Position numbers and translations under genes: made by a program
Assembly: GCA_009781675.1 (NCBI GenBank)
Contig: WQVG01000006.1
Span: 1-51,012 of the forward strand
DNA: 51,012 bases
From: Candidatus Bathycorpusculum acetigenes
GTDB taxonomy: Archaea; Thermoproteota; Bathyarchaeia; Bathyarchaeales; Bathycorpusculaceae
Direction: 5' to 3'
The notes under the pieces: model-generated
Seen by the model: only the letters and a program-made list of their open reading frames with translations
Databases searched by the model: none
Told to the model about the DNA's origin: nothing
Part shown: positions 18,309-26,553 of the stretch, piece after piece
Layout: each line of letters opens with the position of its first letter
How positions within the stretch are numbered: the first letter of the stretch is position 1

Positions 18309-19546
18309 CGCATCAGTTAACTTCGTTCAATATTTACAAATAACAAAATAAATTACGTCAATAAAAATACAATAATATATAAAAATAATTCAAATTTGAA
18401 TACATGAATTTAGTGTGTGTTAACCCCTTTATTTTCAGGAAATGATATGTCAGGATAAATACAGAATAACAGGCATCTTAAACCAAACGTCTAAAGCAGG
18501 CAACACATCAAGCCAGCGCACAAACAAGTCGCTTGCCGTGTTTGATGAACCCATATATAAGCTGACTAGGTATTCAGCCAACATATAAACCGGTGATAAA
18601 ACAATGAGCAAGAGTGTCTTGGCTGTCTAGACGGAAATCAGGCCATATGAATATTGAGCGGTGAATACAGCACGCCGCCCAGACAGCCGCAACTATCATT
18701 TACTGATTAGACGCACAGTTTGACATAGCCAAATCTCAGTTGACCGCAAACAGGGCAACAAATTAACTAACAAACCGCAAATAAAACATCAAGTGAATTA
18801 ATGTTAATCAGATCAACACATCCGTGTTCCAAGCAGATAAACAACGTTGTCAACGGATAATTCCAGCATTCAACAACGACTTTTCTAGTCAAAACCATCG
18901 CGCCCAACAAGGTTCCCTAGATACTGGTAGAAATATTTCTGGCCAATAAACACACGTGAAAACACCAACAGACAAACCCCGCTACTATTGTGATCACTAA
19001 ACCGGTTGACAACCAACCAGCACTCTACAACACAAATCTCATACACTAAATTACGCGATTAACTCATCACTATTTCTGCATACATAACTTGTTTATTTCA
19101 TTAACGGGTTAGAGCGAATACATGAACTCAATAAAATAGGGCAGAGTATGTTGACGTTTTGTGCGTTGCCAGTTGTCCTTTATCTTTATTGGCAACCATA
19201 ACCATAGCTTAATACGGGATATCTATACAGTTTTGAACAGATCAAGAGACTATGGTTTGGCCAATTTTACACCGCACTTTCAAAAAGGTTTACGTTATCA
19301 TAACATGAGACATTAAGCATCAGTGTTCTATGCCAAACAACATTTTAAACCAATAAAAAATTGGACAAAATACAGAAAAAAGCTACAAGTTCTAAATAAA
19401 ACTAGAACAATATATCCTTGCAGTTTAAATAAAACCTTCATTCAAGTTATAGTTGAGGTTAACTAAGGCCTCATCTTGTTTTTGTTAGTTTTTTTTAAAA
19501 AAAGAGTTTTTCAATCCACTTCTATCATGAAGGGAATAATTTACCC
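18309..19546. other. 1.24-kb gene-poor region with inverted repeats
   Basis: No reading frame on either strand has a ribosome site or recognisable product, and I find no tRNA T-loop or box motif. The sequence is A/T-rich with CAA/AAC-biased stretches. Two inverted-repeat areas (18621-18688 and 19165-19264) stand out. The last 60 bases form the likely promoter region of the gene at 19547, with a T8A7 block at about 19490-19504. It may hold a non-coding RNA, decayed genes or a replication or segregation element. Nothing settles which. Confidence 0.5.
18613..18690 (+). ncRNA. Candidate structured RNA (nested hairpin)
   Basis: GGCTGTCT (18621-18628) pairs perfectly with AGACAGCC (18681-18688). 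Inside it, GCGGTG pairs with CACGCCGC through a 2-base bulge around an AATACAG loop. An archaeal TATA-like ATATAAAC (18583-18590) lies about 26 bases before a predicted start at 18613, so a transcript would begin 8 bases before the stem. There is no match to any RNA family I know and no clear terminator. Confidence 0.3.
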
Positions 19547-19933
19547 ATGGTTCTAAAACAAAAAGAACTCGTTAACGAGTTAAAAATTGAATGGAAACGG
19601 CTCTGGCAGGAAAGAGTAGACGATAAAATCCGTGCAGAGGGCATAGCATGCGATGACTATAGCTCGCTTTTTATCGATAAAGGCACCATAATCCATGCAA
19701 CCCGCGATTTTAAGGCGCTTAACTTTAAAGATATCCTTCAGCAACATGAAATCTCAGACCCTGAACGATATATCCCTCCAGACCCACAAGTGGGAGGCTG
19801 GAACAAATTTGTCAGGGACAACATAACAAAACTGGAAACTAAAAACGAGAAATTTGTAGAATACTACAGCAACCCGATCCATAGAGAGAAACAACCCCAG
19901 AAAAAGAACCGCAGAGGTTGGCTGCACATCTAA
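19547..19933 (+). CDS. 128-aa hypothetical protein
   Basis: The ATG at 19547 opens a charged, mostly helical protein (KELVNELKIEWKRLWQERVD) with a central segment FKALNFKDILQQHEI, then PPDPQVGGWNKFVRDNI, and a basic C-terminus (KQPQKKNRRGWLHI). It has no signal peptide, membrane helix or known motif. It precedes the winged-helix regulator gene by 24 bases, so the two are likely co-transcribed. I do not recognise the family. Confidence 0.65.
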   Translation: MVLKQKELVNELKIEWKRLWQERVDDKIRAEGIACDDYSSLFIDKGTIIHATRDFKALNFKDILQQHEISDPERYIPPDPQVGGWNKFVRDNITKLETKNEKFVEYYSNPIHREKQPQKKNRRGWLHI

Positions 19934-19957
19934 CGTTAAGGAAAATGGGGCATTTAT

Positions 19958-20320
19958 TTGGTTACATATCGGGACAGGCTAGATATAATTGCCGACATCT
20001 TAACCGTTGTCAGCAGGGAAGCTAAAAAAACCCAGATCATGTACCAAGCTAATTTAAGCTATAAAATCCTGCAACGCTACCTAAACGAAATTGCTGACGC
20101 ATCCCTTATCAGGTTTGAAAATGAACAACAAATTTATATGCTAACCGACAAGGGCCAAAACTATTTGGACGCCTACAAAGAATACTCCCGATGCGGCAAA
20201 AGCATGGAAAAACGCCTCAACGATTTCACTACGAAAAGAAAAAGCCTCGAAGGACTCTGCCCCTCCAAAAATAATTTTTCCAATCAACCTCAAAAAGATA
20301 ATCCATCAATCGAAGCATAA
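19958..20320 (+). CDS. ArnR1-like winged-helix transcriptional regulator
   Basis: A 120-aa DNA-binding protein. Residues 4-75 match the small archaeal winged helix of the ArnR1/HTH_45 type: RLDIIADILTVVSREAKKTQ, then MYQANLSYKILQRYLNEI as recognition helix, then the wing IRFENEQQIYMLTDKGQNYL. The tail is polar and probably disordered. The start is TTG at 19958, downstream of AAGGAAAATGGGG. It lies between a hypothetical gene and a DUF1616-like membrane protein at the head of the glycan locus, so it may control surface genes. Confidence 0.82.
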   Translation: MVTYRDRLDIIADILTVVSREAKKTQIMYQANLSYKILQRYLNEIADASLIRFENEQQIYMLTDKGQNYLDAYKEYSRCGKSMEKRLNDFTTKRKSLEGLCPSKNNFSNQPQKDNPSIEA

Positions 20321-20347
20321 TCTAAACCAAGCAAGGAAAAAAAGACT

Positions 20348-20926
20348 ATGAGTTTTCAGCGTAATAAGACATTCATTCTCATAATCATCGCTGTTGCGGC
20401 ACTACTTGTTGCTTCCCCATTTCTGCAACAGCTTGCGATTGCACCACAAACCGAGTACTTCACTGAGATGGCATTACTGGATTCAAACCATAAAACAGAT
20501 TACCCCTCAAACGCTACGTCAGGCAAAAACTATAAACTCTACATAGAAATCACAAATCATTTGGGCCACGCCGCTGACTACACAGTTGAAGCAAAATTCC
20601 GCGACGCAAGCCAACCGGGACCTGATAGCTTTAAACACACAAGCAGTTCCCTGCCACCGCTAGAACGCTTTACAGTATCTGCAGATGATAATCAAACAGT
20701 GGAACTTCCCCTTGAAGTATCCTTACAATTCAGCTCATCAGGGTATGTGGATTCACTCACCATTAACGGCAAAACACATAACATCAACACACAGATAGAA
20801 TTTGATTCACAAAAAAATAACTATTACAGCAACATATTCTTTGAACTATGGGTTTATAACCAAACAACAAACAAATTGCAGTACCATGAACGGTACATAA
20901 GCTTATGGCTTAAAATGATCACATAA
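20348..20926 (+). CDS. DUF1616-like membrane-anchored protein
   Basis: A 192-aa protein with an N-terminal transmembrane helix or uncleaved signal (about 8-28, TFILIIIAVAALLVASPF). An extracellular Ig-like beta domain follows, in which YPSNATSGKNYKLYIEITNHLG is the DUF1616 hallmark and the end reads NIFFELWVYN. It is co-directional and 27 bases after the wHTH gene. The DUF1616/wHTH combination recurs in archaeal genomes. The biochemical role is unknown; a cell-surface or envelope sensing part is likely. Confidence 0.78.
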   Translation: MSFQRNKTFILIIIAVAALLVASPFLQQLAIAPQTEYFTEMALLDSNHKTDYPSNATSGKNYKLYIEITNHLGHAADYTVEAKFRDASQPGPDSFKHTSSSLPPLERFTVSADDNQTVELPLEVSLQFSSSGYVDSLTINGKTHNINTQIEFDSQKNNYYSNIFFELWVYNQTTNKLQYHERYISLWLKMIT

Positions 20927-20958
20927 CTTTATTTCTGTATGTTAATGGAGGTTTCATT

Positions 20959-21588
20959 TTGGTTCTTAGAGCAAACACGATTTTAGCAGTAGGTGCCCAC
21001 CCCGACGACATAGAGTTAGGCTGCGGTGGAACCATACAGGCCGCATCTAAACTGGGAAAAAAAGTTATAGCAGTTTTTATGTCAAAGGGAGAACATAGCG
21101 GCAATCCCGAAGTTAGACCTAAAGAAAGCATAGAAGCCTTAGCCATGCTTGGTGTTAACGAAGTATACTTTGGCGATTTCCCCGACACCGGAATTTCCTG
21201 TTCAAGACAGGCAATAGATTTCCTAGAAGCCTTCTACATAGCCAACAAACCCGAGACCATACTCACCCACACCGTAAACGATATCCACCAAGATCACCGC
21301 CAAGTCGGTTGGGTTTCGATGTCCGCATTTAGAAACGCCCCCCAAATTCTAGCATATGAAACGCCACGAGTTACGCAAAACTTTTCACCCACCTATTTTG
21401 TGGACATAACAACCAGTGTAAACGACAAATGGAATGCACTTAAATGCCATTTCTCACAGAAAACAAAACGCTACATCACCTACGAATCGATGGTTAACTT
21501 AGCGTCTTTTAGGGGAAGCCAAGTTAACCTTACAGCAGCAGAAGCCTTTGAAGTCGTACGGTACATTGAACACTTAAGGATCCCCTGA
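20959..21588 (+). CDS. PIG-L/LmbE-family N-deacetylase
   Basis: A 209-aa Zn-dependent deacetylase of the PIG-L/LmbE superfamily, which removes acetyl groups from N-acetyl-amino sugars or related glycans. The metal motif AHPDD (H14, D16, D17) and the downstream H110-x-D112-H113 (IHQDH) are intact. It is cytoplasmic. The TTG start has GGAGG eight or so bases upstream (20947-20951). Its stop is 10 bases before the WbqC start. Here it probably acts on a nucleotide- or lipid-linked amino sugar made for the surface glycan. Confidence 0.93.
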   Translation: MVLRANTILAVGAHPDDIELGCGGTIQAASKLGKKVIAVFMSKGEHSGNPEVRPKESIEALAMLGVNEVYFGDFPDTGISCSRQAIDFLEAFYIANKPETILTHTVNDIHQDHRQVGWVSMSAFRNAPQILAYETPRVTQNFSPTYFVDITTSVNDKWNALKCHFSQKTKRYITYESMVNLASFRGSQVNLTAAEAFEVVRYIEHLRIP

Positions 21589-21598
21589 GGTTGCAACT

Positions 21599-22267
21599 TT
21601 GATTGCTGCGGGCCACCAACCGAACTATCTGCCGTGGCTTGGATTCTTCGATAAAATGCGGCGTTCAGACCTATTTATAATCGAAGATAACATACAGTTT
21701 GAACGACAGGGATTCACTAGTAGAAATCGAGTGATGACCGCTGATGGCATACGTTGGCTCAGTGTACCCATAGAACATGCCAACAAACCCCTGCTCATCA
21801 AAGAAGTTAAAATTGCCAACAAGAGCAAACCGCGATGGGAACACAAACACTGGTCAACCCTAAAACACAGCTACTGTAAAGCACCCTACTGGAATGATTT
21901 TTCCGACTTCTTTGAAGAAACCTACGAACAAGAATGGGACCGCCTTATCGACCTAAATATGTATCTCATACGCGGCATCATGGAATTTCTCAATATCAAT
22001 AAAACCCTAATTTTAGGTTCCTCACTTGGAGTAGAGGGCAAAAAAACCGAGTTAATTATCGCCCAATGCAAACAAATCGGTGCCGATATCCAACTTGCAG
22101 GCGATGGGGGTAAAAACTATATCGACAAAACCCTCTTTGAGAGGGAGGGTATCGAGCTTGTTTTCCAAGAATTCACTCAGCCCATATACCCCCAGACTAC
22201 AGTGGGCTTTGTTCCCAACCTCTCAGTCGTTGATTATCTTTTCTGTACTGGCGGAAAATCATGGTAA
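21599..22267 (+). CDS. WbqC-family protein
   Basis: A 222-aa protein with the WbqC signature GHQPNYLPWLGFFDKM (5-20), then FIIEDNIQFERQGFTSRNRV, and the C-terminal FVPNLSVVDYLFCTGG. Members sit in O-antigen and other surface polysaccharide loci, and an acyl- or aminoacyl-type modification of sugars has been suggested for the family. The catalytic chemistry is not firmly known to me. The TTG start uses a GAGG overlapping the PIG-L stop. It lies between deacetylase and aminotransferase genes, which points to amino-sugar tailoring. Confidence 0.9.
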   Translation: MIAAGHQPNYLPWLGFFDKMRRSDLFIIEDNIQFERQGFTSRNRVMTADGIRWLSVPIEHANKPLLIKEVKIANKSKPRWEHKHWSTLKHSYCKAPYWNDFSDFFEETYEQEWDRLIDLNMYLIRGIMEFLNINKTLILGSSLGVEGKKTELIIAQCKQIGADIQLAGDGGKNYIDKTLFEREGIELVFQEFTQPIYPQTTVGFVPNLSVVDYLFCTGGKSW

Positions 22268-22287
22268 CTGATTAGGTGATGTAATAA

Positions 22288-23418
22288 GTGAATATTTCTG
22301 CGGCCTTTCCCTATTTTTCAGACGACAGCATAGAGGCCATCTTGACCGATATGGCTCAGATGTTAAGGAATGGAAAATTAACCGATGGCCCCTTTAGCCG
22401 TGAATTTGAACGGCAATTTGCCGCCTACACCAATGCCAAGTATGCAGTTGCGGTAAGCTCGGGTTCAGCTGCGCTGGATGTGGCGTTGCGGCATTTCAAG
22501 TTACAGGGCAAAGAAGTCATCGTGCCTACCAACACGTTTGTTTCAACACCAAATAGTGTCGTTTTTGCCGGGGGTAAACCCGTTTTTGCTGACATGAACC
22601 CCGATACGCTCTGTATCGACATAGAAGACGTTAAGCGCAAAGTTACCCCAAAAACTGCCGGTGTCATTGCAGTGCATATTGCCGGTTTAATCTGCCCGCA
22701 GATACGCGAACTCAAAGAATTCTGCAAAGAACAAGAACTTTTTCTCCTTGAAGATAGTGCACATGCACACGGTGCAACACTTGAAGCACAGAAAGCAGGA
22801 ACCTTTGGGGATGTTGGTTGCTTCTCGTTCTATCCTACAAAAGTCATGACCAGCTGTGAAGGCGGCATGATAGTAACCCAAGATAGAGAACTGGCAGAAG
22901 AGGCTCAGTGTGTACGGTCATGTGGTCAAAATGTTGAGCGGCAGATGGTAAAGCTTGGAGATAACTGGCGGCTAAGTGAGCCTGCGGCAATTGTAGGTTT
23001 GCATCAGCTTAAACACTTAGAAGAATTTCTTCTAAAGCGCAACCAGATTGCTGACTGTTATGAGGAGGCATTAACCGATGTTGAGGAGATTTCGCTGTTT
23101 AGTGCACCAGCAAACAGTCGACACAGCTACTATAAGTATCCGTTAAGACTTGCAGAGGGAATCGACCGTCAAAAAGCTGCCGCGACACTCAAGGAGAAAT
23201 TCGAAATCGAAACCGGACACATTTACTATCCACCTTGCCATCTCCACCCCTACTATATGGAAACGTTTGGAACCCGCGTAGGCGATCTGCCAGTTGCTGA
23301 GCGGGTACTTAAGCAGATAATGTGTTTACCTATGCATTATCAAATAACAGAACAAAACATCCAATACATCTCTGAAGCACTGCTTGCCACAATCAAAACA
23401 GCCCCAGCCAAGGCTTAA
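22288..23418 (+). CDS. DegT/DnrJ/EryC1-type PLP sugar aminotransferase
   Basis: A 376-aa aspartate-aminotransferase-fold enzyme that converts a keto-sugar nucleotide to an amino sugar using glutamate and PLP. Landmarks: the cofactor Lys K185 (FYPTKVMTSCEGG), D156 in LEDSAHAHGA, SGSAALDVAL at 58-67 for phosphate binding, and the helical C-terminal domain with CLPMHYQITEQNI. The GTG start at 22288 follows AGGTGATG. With the FdtA-like isomerase at 39595 it could make a 3-amino-3,6-dideoxyhexose, though the two genes are 16 kb apart. Other keto sugars are equally possible. Confidence 0.95.
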   Translation: MNISAAFPYFSDDSIEAILTDMAQMLRNGKLTDGPFSREFERQFAAYTNAKYAVAVSSGSAALDVALRHFKLQGKEVIVPTNTFVSTPNSVVFAGGKPVFADMNPDTLCIDIEDVKRKVTPKTAGVIAVHIAGLICPQIRELKEFCKEQELFLLEDSAHAHGATLEAQKAGTFGDVGCFSFYPTKVMTSCEGGMIVTQDRELAEEAQCVRSCGQNVERQMVKLGDNWRLSEPAAIVGLHQLKHLEEFLLKRNQIADCYEEALTDVEEISLFSAPANSRHSYYKYPLRLAEGIDRQKAAATLKEKFEIETGHIYYPPCHLHPYYMETFGTRVGDLPVAERVLKQIMCLPMHYQITEQNIQYISEALLATIKTAPAKA

Positions 23419-23820
23419 TCGGGTTTGATGATGGCTCAAAAAGAACAAAATATAACACTTCAAGGGTTTCCCATCCGCAGATCAACTGTCGATTCAAATA
23501 TTGTACAAAATTCCACCAACGCATTAATTTAACCCTACAATTCAACGCTCGATTTAGATATCGTCGCTGAATCAACCCTTTTCCAAAACCAACGTACTCT
23601 GTGATTTGAACCGTCTCAATCAAGTACGAAAAAACGGTTACTGATGTAGAGCTTACGAAAATGCCCCTTTTTCACCGTAACTTATGCCGTCTAAATGCAT
23701 GTATGGACCTAAAACAAGACTCCGATACAAAAACCTTGAAGATACCGCGTTTATGCAAACCTTTCTCTATTTTATTTAGAAATAGAACATTTAAGGTTTG
23801 TTCGAGATGTCTTATCCTTA
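23419..23820. other. Intergenic stretch without a supported gene
   Basis: About 400 bases between the aminotransferase stop and the next promoter. Short frames on both strands (up to 76 codons) have no ribosome site or recognisable product. Two loosely similar segments beginning TCGATT are present near 23488 and 23548 but are too diverged to call repeats. Confidence 0.4.
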
Positions 23821-23835
23821 GAGCTTTAAAAGCTC
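23821..23835 (+). promoter_or_regulatory. TATA element inside a 15-bp palindrome before the GT2 gene
   Basis: GAGCTTTAAAAGCTC has 7-base arms (GAGCTTT/AAAGCTC) around one A and encloses a TATA-like CTTTAAAAG. The GTG start at 23889 is about 60 bases downstream, with a strong GGAGGA at 23875-23880. A dimeric repressor binding here would block TBP. Confidence 0.45.
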
Positions 23836-23888
23836 GTTTCCCCGAGTAACTCTTAACGTCGGCTTTAGGGTTTTGGAGGACTTTTTCT

Positions 23889-24590
23889 GTGGTAACCGAA
23901 TTAAACTCAAGTATATCAGTTGTTATAGCGACACTAAATGAGGAGGAAGGAATAGGGCCGACTATAGTTGAGATGCGAAAGGTTCTAAATAACCCCTACA
24001 TGGTTGTTATTGATGGTAATAGTGTTGATCGGACCATAGAGATAGCCAAAAACATGGGTGCAGACGTTATGTTACAGGAGGGGAGAGGTAAAGGTGATGC
24101 AATGTTCCAAGGCATTAAAACGCTTGCTGCCAAGGTCCCCTATATTGTGTTCACCGACGCCGATTACACATATCCAGCCCAATACATCCCCCAGATGGTG
24201 GAAATATTGGAAACTAATCCACATGTTGGCATGGTTATCGGGAACCGCTTTAAAGGGCAATACAATCTTTCAAAAACAATCACAAACCCCTTCTATGTGG
24301 GAAATAAACTTTTGGCATTTGCCCAACTGGTTATGAATGGGGTAAATCTCGGAGATCCCCTCTCGGGACTGCGGGTGGTACGAACCCAAGCTCTGGACGG
24401 TTGGAAGCCCAAAAGCAAAGGCTTTGATGTAGAAGCAGAGATGAATACTATTATAGAGCGCAGGGGATACGGCATCATGGAAGTGCCCATCGATTATCGA
24501 GATCGGATGGGTGAGAAAAAACTTAAGCTGAGACATGGCTTGGGGATAATGAAGCGGATTCTATCTGAAAGCTTTTTCTTTGAGGTCTAG
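23889..24590 (+). CDS. Family 2 glycosyltransferase, dolichol-phosphate sugar synthase-like
   Basis: A 233-aa GT-A enzyme without membrane helices, like DPM1/AglJ proteins that charge or start lipid-linked glycans. Residues: SVVIATLNEEEGI (11-23), IDGNSVDRT (41-49), the metal-binding D90-A-D92 in FTDADYTYP, and the acceptor-side GNRFKGQ and DPLSGLR stretches. The GTG start has GGAGGA nine bases upstream. A downstream T-rich stretch separates it from the next operon. It likely transfers the first sugar, or makes a polyprenyl-phosphate sugar donor, on the cytoplasmic side. Confidence 0.9.
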   Translation: MVTELNSSISVVIATLNEEEGIGPTIVEMRKVLNNPYMVVIDGNSVDRTIEIAKNMGADVMLQEGRGKGDAMFQGIKTLAAKVPYIVFTDADYTYPAQYIPQMVEILETNPHVGMVIGNRFKGQYNLSKTITNPFYVGNKLLAFAQLVMNGVNLGDPLSGLRVVRTQALDGWKPKSKGFDVEAEMNTIIERRGYGIMEVPIDYRDRMGEKKLKLRHGLGIMKRILSESFFFEV

Positions 24591-24591
24591 A

Positions 24592-24618
24592 TGTTCTTTT
24601 TGGTTTGTTATTTTTGTC
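24592..24618 (+). terminator. T-rich putative terminator after GT2
   Basis: Several T runs (up to five) directly follow the GT2 stop before the next gene at 24653. It is consistent with archaeal oligo-T termination; inferred from composition. Confidence 0.3.
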
Positions 24619-24652
24619 TTAGCGAAAGCTGAGGAAAATTTGGGGTATATAT

Positions 24653-25651
24653 GTGACAGCAAATAATGCTCGGCTTAAAATTGGAATCGTTGGTTTGGGT
24701 AAGATGGGCATTATGCATGCTTGTCTTCTAAACACTCTGTCCAACGTAGAGGTCCGTGCGCTTTGTGATAAAAGTCGTCTGATTCGTACAATAGCTAAGC
24801 GGTCCTTTAGGGGTGCTCTAATCACTGATTCTCTTGAGCGGTTAGCTGGTTTGGATCTTGATGCAATCTATGTGTTGACACCTATACCCTCTCATTATCC
24901 CATAATCAAGGAAATTTATGCAATGAACTTGGGAAGAAATTTGTTTGTGGAAAAAACTCTTACGGCTAGTTACAACCAATCCGCTGAACTCTGTACTCTT
25001 TCAAATGCGCAGGGTGGCATCACCATGGTGGGTTATATGAAGCGGTTTGGAGTCACTTTCAACCAAGTTAGACAGCTCTTAGAAAAACAGGTGTTAGGCA
25101 AGGTGGAGTCCTTTGATGCGTATGCATTTTCCTCTGATTTTGCTGATGTACCGGAGGGTTCTACGTTATCAAAGGCACGGGGCGGGGTCATTGAAGACCT
25201 TGGTTCACATGTGGTTGATTTGGCAGGATGGTTTTTTGGCGATCTCAAGGTCACTGATGTAAAGGTTAACTCGCAGCTTTCTCTGGGTTCAGAGGATGAT
25301 GTGAGCTTTAGTGTCGCAGGTAAAGAGGGACTAGTGGGAGATTTTGAAGTTTCATGGCGTAAAAGTCACTATCGTATGCCCGAATTTGGCTTATCGATCC
25401 AGGGTACAAAGGGTGTCTTAGAGGTCAATGATGATGAGGTAAAATTAGCCCTAAACGGTGCAGAGCCAAAACGATGGTACCGTCACGATATGGCCGATAA
25501 TGTTGGTTTTCTTTTGGGTGGACCTGAATATTATCGTGAAAACCAGCAGTTTATCCGCTCCATAATCTCGGGTGAACCCCCAGAATCAAGTTTTAAAAAT
25601 ACACTAAGAGTGGATTATCTCTTAGAACAGGTAAGGCAACAAAGCAGATGA
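24653..25651 (+). CDS. Gfo/Idh/MocA-family oxidoreductase (EKT variant)
   Basis: A 332-aa NAD(P)-dependent sugar oxidoreductase. The Rossmann motif GIVGLGKMGIMHA (11-23) opens the protein, and the C-terminal alpha/beta domain contains GGVIEDLGSHVVDLAGW. The usual E-K-P of the cofactor/active site appears as E100-K101-T102. The likely role is oxidation, epimerisation or 3-keto chemistry on a nucleotide sugar. The GTG start at 24653 has no clear ribosome site. Its stop overlaps the next ATG by four bases (ATGA), so it is coupled to the NPFHG protein. Confidence 0.9.
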   Translation: MTANNARLKIGIVGLGKMGIMHACLLNTLSNVEVRALCDKSRLIRTIAKRSFRGALITDSLERLAGLDLDAIYVLTPIPSHYPIIKEIYAMNLGRNLFVEKTLTASYNQSAELCTLSNAQGGITMVGYMKRFGVTFNQVRQLLEKQVLGKVESFDAYAFSSDFADVPEGSTLSKARGGVIEDLGSHVVDLAGWFFGDLKVTDVKVNSQLSLGSEDDVSFSVAGKEGLVGDFEVSWRKSHYRMPEFGLSIQGTKGVLEVNDDEVKLALNGAEPKRWYRHDMADNVGFLLGGPEYYRENQQFIRSIISGEPPESSFKNTLRVDYLLEQVRQQSR

Positions 25652-26553
25652 ACAGCAAACCTCTAAGTCTTCTTGTCGGCGACAATCCCTTTCATGGCAT
25701 AAGCCATCTTTCTCAGCAAAGAGCCAGGGAACGTCCCCTTGAGCAAACCCAGAAAAGTACCCAGCAAGCATATCGCATAGTTGAGTGTGCTGTTGAAAAC
25801 GGCGCGGATGGTTTTATGTTTAGCGTCGATGAAGTCACATTATCGATAATACGACAACTTCAAAAAAGTCCCAAAGCAGCCAAAGCACGCTTATACGCCA
25901 TTGCACCATACGCCTATGAGTACGTGCGGAAATCCACACAGACAGGCGGGGTATCGGGTTTGGCTATGAACCTTGCGCGGGAAATGGTTTTTTCCTCCAA
26001 CGTTAGAGTCATCACCTCAAACCTCAACGGACTTGTCCGTTTTAATCTTTCATCTCTGCTTAAAACGTATGTGGCATACGAGTTGGCGCGCATAAAAACT
26101 GCTTCAGGAAATATCATGCGTCTGGATGCGTTTATGCTCCATGAAATTGTTACCGATATGGCCTTAGCGCTTAACTTAGAACAGCTCTTTAAGGAATACA
26201 TAGCCTTTCTTGAGAGCCGTCATGTTCGTCCTGGGTTTGAAACCCGCAACTTTTCGATCCTTGTGGATAAATTTAACCGTTGGAACATTGACTTGGGAAA
26301 GTTAACCCTGACGGCTTCGTTTAATAATGTCGGTTTTCAAATGTGCCCTTCTAAGCGTGAATGTGAAGAAGCACTAAAGGTTGCCTGTGGAGCTGAAATT
26401 TTGGCCATGAGTGTCTTGGCCGCGGGGTATCTTAAACCTGCTGAAGCAGTTGGTTACTTGGCAAATCTTGAGGGATTAAGCGGTGCAGTCATCGGGGTCT
26501 CGGGGGAGGCTCAGGCGGCTGAGACATTTCGGGTTTTCCGTGAAGGCCGTTGA
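25648..26553 (+). CDS. NPFHG-motif TIM-barrel-like protein, unknown function
   Basis: A 301-aa protein opening with the striking LLVGDNPFHGISHLS (8-22). Alternating strands and helices (ENGADGFMFSVDE, then ARLYAIAPYAYEYV, then LDAFMLHEIVTDMAL, then LTLTASFNNVGFQM, then ILAMSVLAAGYL) fit a TIM barrel. There is no signal peptide. It is translationally coupled to the Gfo/Idh oxidoreductase upstream and overlaps the glycosyltransferase downstream, so it probably handles the same sugar intermediate. I do not know an assigned function; isomerase, aldolase or aldo-keto-reductase-like chemistry are possibilities from the fold. Confidence 0.75.
   Translation: MNSKPLSLLVGDNPFHGISHLSQQRARERPLEQTQKSTQQAYRIVECAVENGADGFMFSVDEVTLSIIRQLQKSPKAAKARLYAIAPYAYEYVRKSTQTGGVSGLAMNLAREMVFSSNVRVITSNLNGLVRFNLSSLLKTYVAYELARIKTASGNIMRLDAFMLHEIVTDMALALNLEQLFKEYIAFLESRHVRPGFETRNFSILVDKFNRWNIDLGKLTLTASFNNVGFQMCPSKRECEEALKVACGAEILAMSVLAAGYLKPAEAVGYLANLEGLSGAVIGVSGEAQAAETFRVFREGR

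Noticed and set aside
23600-23660. GATTTGAACC, resembling a minus-strand tRNA T-loop
   Set aside because: No matching acceptor or anticodon stems nearby; not a tRNA.
23661-23849. 62-codon plus-strand frame before the GT2 gene
   Set aside because: No ribosome site and it runs over the palindromic TATA element of the next gene.
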